A stretch of DNA of 64,000 nt from UBA4285 sp050944355 (GTDB taxonomy: Bacteria > Bacillota > Clostridia > Lachnospirales > Lachnospiraceae): positions 1 through 64,000 of the forward strand of contig JBMNQX010000007.1 in assembly GCA_050944355.1 (NCBI GenBank), in the 5' to 3' direction. Positions 18,201-25,499 of this stretch are shown here, one piece after another (within the stretch, counting starts at the first letter, position 1; each line of letters starts with the position of its first letter). The notes under the pieces were generated by a model. It saw nothing but the letters and a program-made list of their open reading frames with translations. It had not been told where the DNA came from and made no database searches. The position numbers and the translations under genes were made by a program.

Positions 18201-19523
18201 GATTCTGAAGGCAACACGTACAAATTTGAACAGTGGTCGACGGAAAAAGATTCTCTGCGGGAGTTCATTTCTTCATCAGCTGTTGTAAGTGATTTTGTAC
18301 TGTACCCGCACTGGCAGCAGACGGCTGGTATTGTACGAGTAAGGATAAACGTGGCTGGAGCTGATGGCAGTTCTCTGCTTACGGAACTGGACAAGACCAG
18401 CTGGGCAAAAAATAATGCGACCGGCATCTGGACGAAGGATAATTGGGAACTTGATACAAAACAGAATGTTCTTTACTGGAAGGGTACGATGCATACGGAT
18501 GACGTGATTGAAGCACCGCAGATTCTGGGTTATACACCATATGTATCTTCGCAGGCGATCTATGACATTTCTCCGGTAAGTAAAGCAATCACTTTTACCT
18601 ATACCAGTAGCCAGAACGTCTGGACCTACAGAGTGAACTATGTTGCGGATTTTGGTAGCGGAACAATACTGACGATTAAGTCGGAGACACATTCTTCGGA
18701 AAATGCAAGTGAGTACGTGACCGCAAATCTGAATCTGGACGGTTACTATCTGGAGGGCATTCTTGGTACGGATGGAACAACAGTAGATCCGTCTGCTTAT
18801 AAGATTCTTACAAGAAGTGCGGATGGAGAAACGATTCCGAGTGGTGATGTGCCGACGGTGACGTTTGTGTATACCGTCATGAAGGATGAGGTATTCAAAC
18901 TGACCGGCAGCAGCAAGCTGTTTGATGGAACGCCTTGCCGGGCGGAAGTTACATATATCGGCGAGAGCAATGATCTGTTTGCAGGGCTGACAAAGAGAAC
19001 GGTCCTTGAGTATTCTGAAGACGGGACGACTTGGACCCCAGATGCTCCGGTAGATGCCGGCAGGTACCAGATAAGTGCCAGCGTCATTTTCACGGATGGA
19101 AATGGAAAGGAGTATACAGTCTGGACAGCAAATTCAGAATCCTCGGATCAGTATGTGAATATTATCCCGAGGACTGTGTTCCTGGAATCTGCAAGTTATG
19201 TATTTGTTCAGCAGGATGACCAGAATGCATACCGGAATACAACCGTCCGGGTAAGAGGAGACGGTTTCCTTGAGGGAGACGGAGTAACTATTCAAAACAG
19301 GACGGCTGTTCCGAAAGGAACCAGTTCTACAACTCCGAACAATTACTTTACCTATTCGTTCCTGACATCGGATTCGAAGACAGAGGCTTACTATGAGCGC
19401 AATTATAATGTGCAGAGAGTGTTCGGAACGCTTATCGTAAAGACTGAACTTAGTGATACCGATGGGGAAGTGAATAGGGAGTGGGGAACACAGGGGACGG
19501 AGCAGAATTATCCGCTTCCTTGA
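12288..19523 (+). CDS. Giant prepilin-fused adhesin with GLUG and InlB/MucBP-like repeats
   Basis: About 2411 residues. ATG 12288 is preferred because AGAGGTAG precedes it and it gives a normal leader, MKSRIKKIFNRKG. The helix MTLAELLVVIAIMAILGSLA follows, with Glu at +5. Residues 50-400 are a mixed domain. About 410-635 contains GLUG-like repeats (AGLFGSV, NVGALVGEV, NAGGLIGKI, NAGGLVGSA, IAGGLVGTI). From about 730 onwards come InlB B-repeat- or MucBP-like units (DYDFKGWFSDENC near 898; MPAENVHVVANWQ near 1254; MPANNVQLFAHWE near 1882). Ig-like or MBG-like beta domains follow at the C-terminus. There is no LPXTG motif or C-terminal anchor, so the protein would be held by its pilin helix. It ends the minor-pilin operon and is probably an adhesin shown at a pilus tip. 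Codons 1400-1790 are strikingly A/T-rich. Confidence 0.82.
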   Translation: MKSRIKKIFNRKGMTLAELLVVIAIMAILGSLATVAVAQYRRNLKLYEMDNTAKEIFVAAQNRLSLMKVEDMLPETDSDQETNHYLIYDGNSASVLPAASETDGAKEIWDALLPYGAIDETVRVSGSYIISYDPVNAVIKDVFYSDQYTFSKDDFRTKSGISTFSDTLTDAETDTGARKRFNDSGKVIGYYGGEAAETVDVLHEPEISVINGDQLKAEVTLNEADRKRNDIGSVQLIVTLGNKKKILEPDSVDTATGKYEFLLDDVTSADASFTKKFSDTLQKAGNSYQLGADISIRAVVLPKKAAIDQASNQIISSGWSKTVTVNPLFADAAEVQNSTGSQGGSTAGSDYTASISSFRHLINLQTLNNYNSSTTGKLSLTSAKQISKMDWSDFLGNVSNSNYSYVPLSLSKDFTYDGQYNKIVNLKIGNADTSAAGSGTAAGLFGSVRDNLTLRNMVLVDFDVAGSNVGALVGEVTTAGSLNVRGVLACAYDNGRRIQGTENAGGLIGKIDGSDVSNISLSSASVYVEGGSNAGGLVGSASDVSIKDSYTGGHTKDGEYIQYRNGDDVRINVQATGENGIAGGLVGTITGNNSTVAASYSTASVYGSLPGTLIGSCADAGIEDSTVYGSGLTLDTNDQQVTALVGNGSAIEGYNYRSFVQGKRISYRYDAIENAKGTTTTIIGFALPGVQDLDSTLQQAATGTEADTLPYFISSHFGDWKILDQVEEKQIYYVDFYTYDESKLVPYTDDPMVDFVQPNLNINRQGVVEGESVLVPSEAPAGKYIESIDFYLTDTVVDNPEPENLVGKNTYNPNKAAGAQYSYADNNSGEDRTDFSSVNKNIIAIVNLAPATEISGRVQLMATFFDTDGSATTQAPQAIAYPQVVDGKVTPVEPVYLDYDFKGWFSDENCTTSVEEDDGEITVGELKTLYARYEKKSSTTKTVAFVLEVQGINGAQNTSLGTMLAHTDTNKLGEVKLRNYKNIKPAQLYRWDGSTWTNIDNPDFKYDTATLTLNDDLSSAVPYEDAKADAAYKILYTGDMVSYKVQYIFQNTDGTALKSTDYYKTSSDGKSYDMTQSVNNLPFSSEENSNFTIETEEATVSGMLATAKPLNFMEGDQGKFTLSTTEGNNTVLNKDDKNHIIKVYYTRNNYYLTYDFQSGIYNYTDKSGNTVRTGMKASELHMYGETFKLLDDDHNNNQEGYVQKQGYALAEGKEWYIVPDDSDDASKTYANLSADSNYPANLDSETLRSSAGFTMPAENVHVVANWQKNATASVTVEIFRQNVDHSKTDLYDYYTSFTDVGNFSTASDQSIQLSDVFNAIKGKTDAPTVSARFRTGDPDKGKYPSYDYYDFNQTKTAKLLPKEVSPDGSTVIRLYYDREKINYVFDYSDVGGVISDKEIEATVDPVTIYTLTVTQTETTQTYKYLQQGIKDGAELRYLTDTQVYYDKYYKAFYIGYSKVPKEYVVKYNGTRYELVDDNTDTSSGEFYYAPKVEKMNNQYYVGGYRINTERVYSVVSGERNIVKNTYTFDDKGTTYTKPEYGIDKWNYDNYGNKTYFGHSLNDKSNDNIYYFTSYDRDSIKEYSDSVSVIEWYLKNNKNTDHVEFDMPNKEIDWSKSGNGKLVYPVGSKVPKVKWTGLYEEPIANYPNYSWPNDYSWYYSERIGITFLAQFLPDPQYIDDANTITMYAKNDSRRNNLTINHYLQSDFKTLQDSDVSNSNVFISHFGDASKPVISQTTYASSFTLSNKYLGYSVFAYKYPKSNSQLQLGQNKKEVTTPYNNGTLNIYHKRNTYQIRVENTGVASVPELNELYEQKISNLDASIIEEIKENPPANLGTGYIFTGLYNSKGSEGAIVFDADGKFVGDATTYGVDTDNDGKVDAFQMPANNVQLFAHWEAPKVKVFFNLSDSVDNLKDLEACEEAVAGNDVQLVKGTSNLYKVTDDLYYVEMSQETAKLGSAVSAASSLTGNLTKTDSEGNTYKFEQWSTEKDSLREFISSSAVVSDFVLYPHWQQTAGIVRVRINVAGADGSSLLTELDKTSWAKNNATGIWTKDNWELDTKQNVLYWKGTMHTDDVIEAPQILGYTPYVSSQAIYDISPVSKAITFTYTSSQNVWTYRVNYVADFGSGTILTIKSETHSSENASEYVTANLNLDGYYLEGILGTDGTTVDPSAYKILTRSADGETIPSGDVPTVTFVYTVMKDEVFKLTGSSKLFDGTPCRAEVTYIGESNDLFAGLTKRTVLEYSEDGTTWTPDAPVDAGRYQISASVIFTDGNGKEYTVWTANSESSDQYVNIIPRTVFLESASYVFVQQDDQNAYRNTTVRVRGDGFLEGDGVTIQNRTAVPKGTSSTTPNNYFTYSFLTSDSKTEAYYERNYNVQRVFGTLIVKTELSDTDGEVNREWGTQGTEQNYPLP

Positions 19524-19656
19524 AATTTTCAAATATACAGATAGAAGATTAATCATTATGTGAGAAAAGGAATAAGAAGTGTGTCACTTAAGATCTGTGA
19601 TGAAATGCACCGGAGGCTGCCTGGCTTACAAAATGAAACAGATTCAACAGATGCAG

Positions 19657-19682
19657 GCATTTGCCAATCACCTGGCAAATGC
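19657..19682. terminator. Perfect inverted repeat between convergent genes
   Basis: GCATTTGCCA pairs with TGGCAAATGC across an ATCACC loop. It lies between the ends of the giant adhesin gene and the AEC transporter gene. No clear T-tract follows on either strand, so it may be a weak two-way terminator or a protein-binding site. Confidence 0.4.
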
Positions 19683-19708
19683 TAGTATAACCGGGGACAG
19701 ATTTTAAC

Positions 19709-20632
19709 TTACAGGTTGTAGAGAAATACCATCGCCGGCATGGTTACGATGCAGAAGATGGTCGTGAGTGCGTTGATGGCGCCGGCATAGGAAGGCTCCT
19801 GATCGTATAACTGGGCGAGCTGTGTGACGGTGGAAGCGGAAGGCGTGATGACGGCAAGAAGACTGATCATCAGGATGGTGCGGCCGTCCGGTACAAGCGA
19901 CGCGAGGCCGGAGTACTTGAGGAATAGAAGGACGATGAGCGGGATCACGATCAGTTTGAGCAGGCAGATAAAATAGATGCGGCGGCTGCCGAAGATTTTG
20001 CGCCAGGAGGCGCCGCCGAGGATAATGCCGATCATGATCATGCTGACAGGGCCGACGGAAGACGCGATACTGTGGGTGACGTCGCTGATGACGGACGGAA
20101 AGTGAAGCTGAAAAAAGAACATCAGAAGGCCGATGACGACGGCAATCATGTTGACATTGGTCAGGATTTTTTTCAGGGAAAATTGTGGACGGCCGCTGAT
20201 GAGGGATGTGCCGTGGGTCCAGACGAAGAGGTTCTGAACTGTAATGAAGGCGCTGGCGTAAATCACCCACTCTTTGCCAAGTACCGAGGTGACGAGCGGA
20301 ACGATGAGATTGCCGGCGTTGGAGTAGATCAGCGAAGCTTTTTCGATCCGGTCAAGAGGAAAGACTTTTCCCAGAAGCGCCGTAAGGATGAAGAGAATCA
20401 GATGAATCAGGAATGCAGCGAGCAGCGCCAGCAGGAAGCCGTCTCTGATTTCATCGGTATAGGAAATCTGAAATGCCTCGAGAATGACACAGGGCAGAAT
20501 GACGTAAATGCAGATGACGGAGAGGCCTTTGGCTGCGTCCGGACCGCAGAGATGTGCCCGCACAAGCACGGTGCCCAGCATCATCATGATGAAAAGTTCT
20601 GCCAGCTGTCTGGCGAGCGTGACTGCGATCAT
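19709..20632 (-). CDS. AEC-family (auxin efflux carrier type) permease
   Basis: A 307-residue membrane protein with about ten hydrophobic helices in two halves. Features typical of AEC transporters are the early motif LGTVLVRAHL, the crossing-helix region NAGNLIVPLV, and the C-terminal VITPSASTVTQLAQLYD. Family members export or exchange small organic acids such as malate; the substrate here cannot be told. A GGAAGGG site precedes the ATG. The gene is divergent from the MerR-methyltransferase gene and convergent with the giant adhesin. A perfect hairpin lies just before its ribosome-binding site. Confidence 0.85.
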   Translation of the reverse strand: MIAVTLARQLAELFIMMMLGTVLVRAHLCGPDAAKGLSVICIYVILPCVILEAFQISYTDEIRDGFLLALLAAFLIHLILFILTALLGKVFPLDRIEKASLIYSNAGNLIVPLVTSVLGKEWVIYASAFITVQNLFVWTHGTSLISGRPQFSLKKILTNVNMIAVVIGLLMFFFQLHFPSVISDVTHSIASSVGPVSMIMIGIILGGASWRKIFGSRRIYFICLLKLIVIPLIVLLFLKYSGLASLVPDGRTILMISLLAVITPSASTVTQLAQLYDQEPSYAGAINALTTIFCIVTMPAMVFLYNL

Positions 20633-20651
20633 AATCCGTGTATCCCTTCCT

Positions 20652-20684
20652 GCGGCCGTTTACAACGGCCGCGCTTTTATTATA
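20652..20684 (-). promoter_or_regulatory. TATAAT box and leader hairpin of the AEC gene
   Basis: On the minus strand a TATAAT (20684-20679) is followed within a few bases by a perfect 9-base inverted repeat, GCGGCCGTT / AACGGCCGC (20652-20672, loop of 3), and then the ribosome-binding site. No good -35 box is seen. The hairpin would stand at or near the mRNA 5' end. Confidence 0.45.
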
Positions 20685-20859
20685 CAGCATCCGGCGTCAG
20701 AGTTCCCCGTTCTGCTGGGCGAGATGAAAAGACATGAAAATTATTGCCTGTAAAGGGACAATAAGTGGTTGTATCCTCTGCTGCGGCGACGGTAAAATTG
20801 AATTTAAAGTATGGGTTTTTGCAAAGCGGAAGAGGAAAGACGAACGGATCAGGTGCTGT

Positions 20860-22047
20860 ATGTCGGAAAAAGGGTATTATACATCGGGAGAATTTGCCAG
20901 GAAGGCGCATGTGACACTGCGGACGCTGCGGTATTATGACAAGGAAAATCTTCTGCACCCGTCGGCCAAAACGCCGGGCGGCGCCAGACTTTACACCGAC
21001 AAGGATCTGATGAGGCTTCAGCAGATTCTTCTGTTCAAGTACTTCGGCTTTTCTCTGGCCGAAATCCGGGAACTGTCCCTCGCTTCGACGGATGTCTCGG
21101 TGCTTCTGCAGTCTATGCGGATTCAGCGCCGCCTCCTGTCTGAGCGCGCGGAGGAAATCCGCGAGATGCAGATGACCATGGACGAGATGATCCGGAGAAT
21201 GCAGGATGGCAGCCGGATTGAGTGGAGCAGTATGCTGGACCTGATTCACCTCACGTCGATGGAGGAACCGCTCAAGACCCAGTATGTGAACACAAGCAAT
21301 ATCGATGCGAGAATCCGGCTGCACCGCGAGTATTCCGTTAACCGCGAAGGGTGGTTCAAGTGGGTTTTCCGCCAGTGCGGCCTGAAAGAAGGCATGCGCG
21401 TTCTCGAAGTCGGCTGCGGAAACGGCGCGCTCTGGATGGAAAATGCTGACCATCTGCCGAAGTCTGTGTCCGTGGAACTTACAGACAAGTCCGAAGGAAT
21501 GGTCCGGGCGGTGCAGCGGGAGCTGGGAAGCGACCCAAGATTTACCTTCCGTGTCTTTGACGTGCAGGATATCCCGGAGAAGGATGAAAGCTTTGACCTG
21601 GTGATTGCGGACCATGTGCTGTTTTACTGTGAAGACGTATCCCGCGCGCTGCAGGAAATCGCCCGCGTGCTTGCACCGGGAGGACGCCTCGCGGCAGCCA
21701 CGTACGGAAAAGCACATATGCTGGAAGTGACCGGCCTCGTGCAGGAATTTGACCCTGAGATCGTCCTCTCAGCCGATCATCTGTATGAAAAATTCGGCCT
21801 GGAAAATGGCGCCGCTCTCATGAAGCCGTTCTTTGATGACGTCACCTGCCGCCGCTATGAGGATGCGATTGAAATCTCGGAGGCAGAGCCGCTTATCGCA
21901 TACATTCTGTCGTGTCATGGAAATCAGAACCGTCTGCTGCTCGACAGATACCGGGAGTTCCGGGAATTTGTCATGAGGAAGGTGAAGGACGGTTTCCATA
22001 TAACAAAAGACGCCGGCTTATTCCTCGGGAAGGTCCCGGAGAAATAA
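20860..22047 (+). CDS. MerR-type regulator fused to a SAM-dependent methyltransferase
   Basis: About 395 residues from ATG 20860 (MSEKGYYTSGEFARKAHV); an upstream in-frame start would add 42 residues without MerR similarity. Residues 6-75 form a MerR winged helix (TLRTLRYYDKENLL, GGARLYTDKDL), followed by a coiled-coil-like segment. A class I methyltransferase domain begins near residue 180 (VLEVGCGNG; FDLVIADHVLFY; LAPGGRLAAATYG). A regulator whose effector domain may bind SAM or methylate a ligand is implied. It is divergent from the AEC gene. A MerR-type promoter lies 1.3 kb away before rfbB. The target is unproven. Confidence 0.85.
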   Translation: MSEKGYYTSGEFARKAHVTLRTLRYYDKENLLHPSAKTPGGARLYTDKDLMRLQQILLFKYFGFSLAEIRELSLASTDVSVLLQSMRIQRRLLSERAEEIREMQMTMDEMIRRMQDGSRIEWSSMLDLIHLTSMEEPLKTQYVNTSNIDARIRLHREYSVNREGWFKWVFRQCGLKEGMRVLEVGCGNGALWMENADHLPKSVSVELTDKSEGMVRAVQRELGSDPRFTFRVFDVQDIPEKDESFDLVIADHVLFYCEDVSRALQEIARVLAPGGRLAAATYGKAHMLEVTGLVQEFDPEIVLSADHLYEKFGLENGAALMKPFFDDVTCRRYEDAIEISEAEPLIAYILSCHGNQNRLLLDRYREFREFVMRKVKDGFHITKDAGLFLGKVPEK

Positions 22048-22053
22048 GCCGGC
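22012..22053 (-). terminator. Hairpin at the shared 3' ends, terminator for the M20 gene
   Basis: GCCGGCTTAT (22012-22021) pairs with ATAAGCCGGC (22044-22053), and an inner stem CTCGGGA/CCCGGAG stacks on it. On the minus strand a T-rich tract (tcttttgtt) follows. The hairpin lies in the last codons of the methyltransferase gene and includes its stop codon. Confidence 0.55.
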
Positions 22054-22078
22054 GCAGGGAAGTTATTCTTTACCTGAG

Positions 22079-23245
22079 TCAGGCTTCAAGTCCATCCAGT
22101 GCGCACTGAACATAGAGGGCAACGCCGGTCTCCAGCGCATTCTCATCGAACAGTACTTTCGGCGTGTGATGAGAGTATACGTTGCCGTCCTTGTCCGGAA
22201 GTTCTGCACCCAGCGTGAAGAAGCAGGTCTTGACATACGGGGTGTAGTATGCGAAATCTTCGCCGCCCATCGTCGGGACAGCTGTCTCAACATTGCCCGG
22301 AGCTACCTTTTGTGCGGCTGCCCAGCCGATCTTGAAGGCGTCATGATTGTTGATGTTGACTTCCGCAACCTCGTGGATTTCAACTTCCGCTGTGCAGCGG
22401 TAGGCAGCGGCTGCATTTTTGGCGATACGGTTCAGTGTTGCTTCCAGTGTCTTGTTGATCTCACGGGAGAATGTGCGGATGGTTCCTTCCATGCGGTACT
22501 CGCCAGGGATGATGTTAAAGCGGCCCGGGCACTGAATATCGCCGACCGTGACAACCATCGGAGCGAACGGATCGTATTCGCGGGCAACCATATCCTGGAG
22601 TGCCATGACAACGGCAGAACCGGCGACAGCGGCATCGATGCCGTGCAGCGGGTCAGCGCCGTGCGCCTGATGGCCGGTCACCTTGATCTTGAACCAGAAG
22701 GCCGATGCGTGCATAGCCCCATCGATCGTAGCTACATGACCGCTCTTCAGAGCAGAAGAGATGTGCGTGCCGAACATATAATCGACGCCATCCAGAACGC
22801 CCTGTTTGATCATCGCTTTGGCGCCCTCACCGGTTTCCTCAGCCGGCTGGAAGATGAACTTTACGGTTCCGGCGAAGGAATCCTTAATTTCGTTGACGCA
22901 CTTTACAGCACCCAGGAGCATGGCGTTGTGTGTATCGTGACCGCAGGCGTGCATGCAGCCATTTTCACTGGCATAAGGCAGCCCCGTGTCTTCCTTGATC
23001 GGCAGACCGTCGATATCACCGCGCAGAAGTACGGTCTTTCCCGGTCCCTTGCCGCCCTTGATTTCAGCAAGAACGCCTGTTGGCTCCATGCGCTTGTAGG
23101 TAACGCCCATCTTGTCAAGCTCTTCGCAGATCCGGTCGGTTGTCTTGAATTCCTTCATGGACAGCTCCGGATTCTGGTGTACCGTGCGGCGGTACTGGAT
23201 CACATAATCTTTTACTGAGTGAGCGAGTTCGTTTGCATTCATCAT
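22079..23245 (-). CDS. M20-family amidohydrolase
   Basis: A 388-residue metal-dependent hydrolase of the hippurate / N-acyl-amino-acid amidohydrolase type. Metal-binding motifs are present: CMHACGHDTH near residue 100, QPAEE near 135, the dimerisation region GHQAHGADPLHGIDA, and PTMGGEDFAYY near the end. Length is normal. It releases amino acids from N-acylated forms in the cytosol; the natural substrate is unknown. A GGAGGAA site lies 6 bases before ATG 23245. An extended -10 (TGCTATAAT, box at 23298-23293) probably drives it. It stands alone between the methyltransferase and the rfb operon. Confidence 0.88.
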   Translation of the reverse strand: MMNANELAHSVKDYVIQYRRTVHQNPELSMKEFKTTDRICEELDKMGVTYKRMEPTGVLAEIKGGKGPGKTVLLRGDIDGLPIKEDTGLPYASENGCMHACGHDTHNAMLLGAVKCVNEIKDSFAGTVKFIFQPAEETGEGAKAMIKQGVLDGVDYMFGTHISSALKSGHVATIDGAMHASAFWFKIKVTGHQAHGADPLHGIDAAVAGSAVVMALQDMVAREYDPFAPMVVTVGDIQCPGRFNIIPGEYRMEGTIRTFSREINKTLEATLNRIAKNAAAAYRCTAEVEIHEVAEVNINNHDAFKIGWAAAQKVAPGNVETAVPTMGGEDFAYYTPYVKTCFFTLGAELPDKDGNVYSHHTPKVLFDENALETGVALYVQCALDGLEA

Positions 23246-23359
23246 AGAATTCCTCCATCCTTGAATTTCCTGTATGGATTAAAACTAATGACATTATAGC
23301 ACTCAGCTTCAGGTGCGGCAGGTTCATTTAAAATATAGTGATTACATGAAAGATATTAC

Positions 23360-23390
23360 TTGACAGTGACGTAACGTCACCTTGTACAAT
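23360..23390 (+). promoter_or_regulatory. MerR-type promoter with palindromic spacer before rfbB
   Basis: TTGACA (23360-23365) and TACAAT (23385-23390) are separated by 19 bases. The spacer holds the perfect dyad GTGACGTAACGTCAC (23366-23380). A long 19-base spacer filled by a dyad is the known layout for activation by MerR-family proteins. The start of rfbB is 92 bases downstream. A MerR-fusion gene lies nearby, but which regulator acts here is not shown. Confidence 0.65.
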
Positions 23391-23481
23391 GCTGTTGTTC
23401 CAAATACAGAATAACAAATACACAAAAGCCGGCAGATGGCCGGTAACGAAGCGCGCAGCAGACAATTGAGGGAGGGCGCAT

Positions 23482-24531
23482 ATGAAGATTATTGTAACGG
23501 GCGGAGCAGGATTTATTGGAAGCAACTTTATCTTTTATGAGATGAAGAAGCATCCGGAAGACAGAATCATCTGCGTTGATTCGCTGACGTATGCCGGCAA
23601 TCTGGAGACGCTGAAGAGCGTTCTTGACAAGTCGAATTTCCGGTTCGCCAAGCTGGACATCCGGGACAGAGAAGGCGTGTACAAACTTTTTGAAGAAGAG
23701 AAGCCGGATATTGTCGTGAACTTTGCAGCTGAGTCGCACGTTGACCGTTCGATCGAGAATCCGACCATCTTCCTTGAGACCAATATCATCGGAACTTCTG
23801 TGCTGATGGATGCCTGCCGCAAGTACGGCATCGGAAGATATCATCAGGTGTCGACCGACGAAGTGTACGGAGATCTTCCGCTTGACAGACCGGATCTGTT
23901 CTTCCATGAGGATACGCCGATTCACACATCGAGCCCGTATTCAACATCGAAGGCGTCTGCAGACCTTCTGGTCGGCGCTTATCACAGAACATACGGACTT
24001 CCGGTCACGATCAGCCGCTGCTCAAACAACTACGGCCCGTATCAGTTCCCGGAGAAGCTGATCCCGCTTATGATCGCCAATGCGCTGGCAGACAAGCCTC
24101 TGCCGGTTTACGGAGAAGGCAAGAATGTCCGCGACTGGCTGTATGTTGAGGACCACTGCAAGGCGATTGATCTGATCATCCGCAAGGGTACGGTCGGCGA
24201 AATCTACAACATCGGCGGGCACAATGAAATGCATAATATCGATATTGTCAAGCTGATCTGCGATTATCTCGACAAGCCGTACAGCCTGATTGAGCATGTG
24301 ACCGACCGCAAGGGCCACGATCAGCGCTACGCAATTGATCCGACCAAGATTCACAATGAACTCGGCTGGCTTCCGGAGACGAAATTCGCCGATGGTATCC
24401 GCATGACGATCCAGTGGTATCTCGACAACAAAGACTGGTGGGAGAACATCGTATCCGGCGAGTATCAGAATTATTATAAGAAGATGTATGGAAACCGTGA
24501 GGTTCTGGACGGAAAGGAGCCGCTTGTATGA
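23482..24531 (+). CDS. rfbB: dTDP-glucose 4,6-dehydratase
   Basis: A 349-residue extended short-chain dehydrogenase. The NAD site TGGAGFIGS is at the start. The catalytic motifs are STDEVYGD near residue 132 and YSTSK near 153. It turns dTDP-glucose into dTDP-4-keto-6-deoxyglucose, the second step to dTDP-L-rhamnose. A GAGGGAGG site precedes the ATG. Its stop overlaps the start of rfbD by four bases, so the two are translationally coupled. It is the first gene of a four-gene rhamnose set controlled by a probable MerR-type promoter. Cytosolic; supplies envelope polysaccharide precursors. Confidence 0.95.
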   Translation: MKIIVTGGAGFIGSNFIFYEMKKHPEDRIICVDSLTYAGNLETLKSVLDKSNFRFAKLDIRDREGVYKLFEEEKPDIVVNFAAESHVDRSIENPTIFLETNIIGTSVLMDACRKYGIGRYHQVSTDEVYGDLPLDRPDLFFHEDTPIHTSSPYSTSKASADLLVGAYHRTYGLPVTISRCSNNYGPYQFPEKLIPLMIANALADKPLPVYGEGKNVRDWLYVEDHCKAIDLIIRKGTVGEIYNIGGHNEMHNIDIVKLICDYLDKPYSLIEHVTDRKGHDQRYAIDPTKIHNELGWLPETKFADGIRMTIQWYLDNKDWWENIVSGEYQNYYKKMYGNREVLDGKEPLV

Positions 24532-25499
24532 AAGCATTTGTCACGGGTGTGAGCGGACAGCTTGGACATGATGTGATGAATGAGCTGGCAAAGCGCGGCA
24601 TTGAGGGTGTCGGTTCGGATATTCAGCCGGAATACGGCGGCGAGATGGACGGCACGGCTGTCACAAAGATGCCGTACGTGAGCCTGGATATTACGGACGC
24701 AAAAGCCGTGCGCCAGGTGATCGGGCAGATGAAACCTGACGTTGTCGTGCACTGCGCAGCCTGGACCGCTGTCGATATGGCAGAGGATGACGACAAGGTT
24801 GAAAAGGTGCGCGCGGTCAACGAGGGCGGCACGCGCAACATCGCCGAGGCGGTCAAGGCGATCGATGCGAAGATGGTCTACATCAGCACCGATTACGTGT
24901 TTGACGGTCAGGGACAAAAGCCCTGGGAGCCGGACTGCAAAGATTACAAACCGCTGAATGTCTACGGGCAGACGAAACTCGGCGGCGAGCTGGCGGTTTC
25001 AGGGACTCTCGACAAATATTTCATCGTCCGCATCGCATGGGTCTTCGGCGTCAACGGCAAGAATTTCATCAAGACAATGCTGAAGGTCGGAAAGTCGCAT
25101 GACACGGTCCGCGTTGTCAACGATCAGATCGGCACGCCGACTTATACATACGATCTTGCCAGACTGCTGGTTGATATGATCGGAACGGAAAAGTACGGTT
25201 ATTATCACGCGACCAACGCCGAACTTCCGGTGACGGAAAACGGTGTGGATGAAAACGGTACGAAGACCGGCTACATCAGCTGGTATGATTTCACAAAGGA
25301 AATCTATCGTCAGGCCGGGTATTCTACACAGGTTATTCCGGTCACGACAGAAGAATACGGTCTGTCCAAGGCGGCACGTCCGTTTAATTCCAGACTGGAC
25401 AAGAAAAAACTTACAGAAGCAGGTTTTAAGCCGCTGCCGGTATGGCCGGATGCGGTAGCCAGATATCTGAAGATCTTAAAAGAGAAAGGAATGTTCTGA
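24528..25499 (+). CDS. rfbD: dTDP-4-dehydrorhamnose reductase
   Basis: A 323-residue reductase that makes dTDP-L-rhamnose in the last step of the pathway, using NAD(P)H. The nucleotide-binding VTGVSGQLGHD is at the N-terminus. YISTDYVFDG and the catalytic YGQTK follow. It is a little longer than the common 280-300 residues, with an insertion in the middle (GVDENGTKTGYISWYDF). It overlaps rfbB by four bases, and its stop overlaps the ATG of rfbA by one base (TGATG). Confidence 0.93.
   Translation: MKAFVTGVSGQLGHDVMNELAKRGIEGVGSDIQPEYGGEMDGTAVTKMPYVSLDITDAKAVRQVIGQMKPDVVVHCAAWTAVDMAEDDDKVEKVRAVNEGGTRNIAEAVKAIDAKMVYISTDYVFDGQGQKPWEPDCKDYKPLNVYGQTKLGGELAVSGTLDKYFIVRIAWVFGVNGKNFIKTMLKVGKSHDTVRVVNDQIGTPTYTYDLARLLVDMIGTEKYGYYHATNAELPVTENGVDENGTKTGYISWYDFTKEIYRQAGYSTQVIPVTTEEYGLSKAARPFNSRLDKKKLTEAGFKPLPVWPDAVARYLKILKEKGMF

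Noticed and set aside
12288..19523. Sortase-anchored (LPXTG) surface protein
   Set aside because: The C-terminus ends without LPXTG, hydrophobic tail or basic end. The N-terminal prepilin helix is the only anchor.
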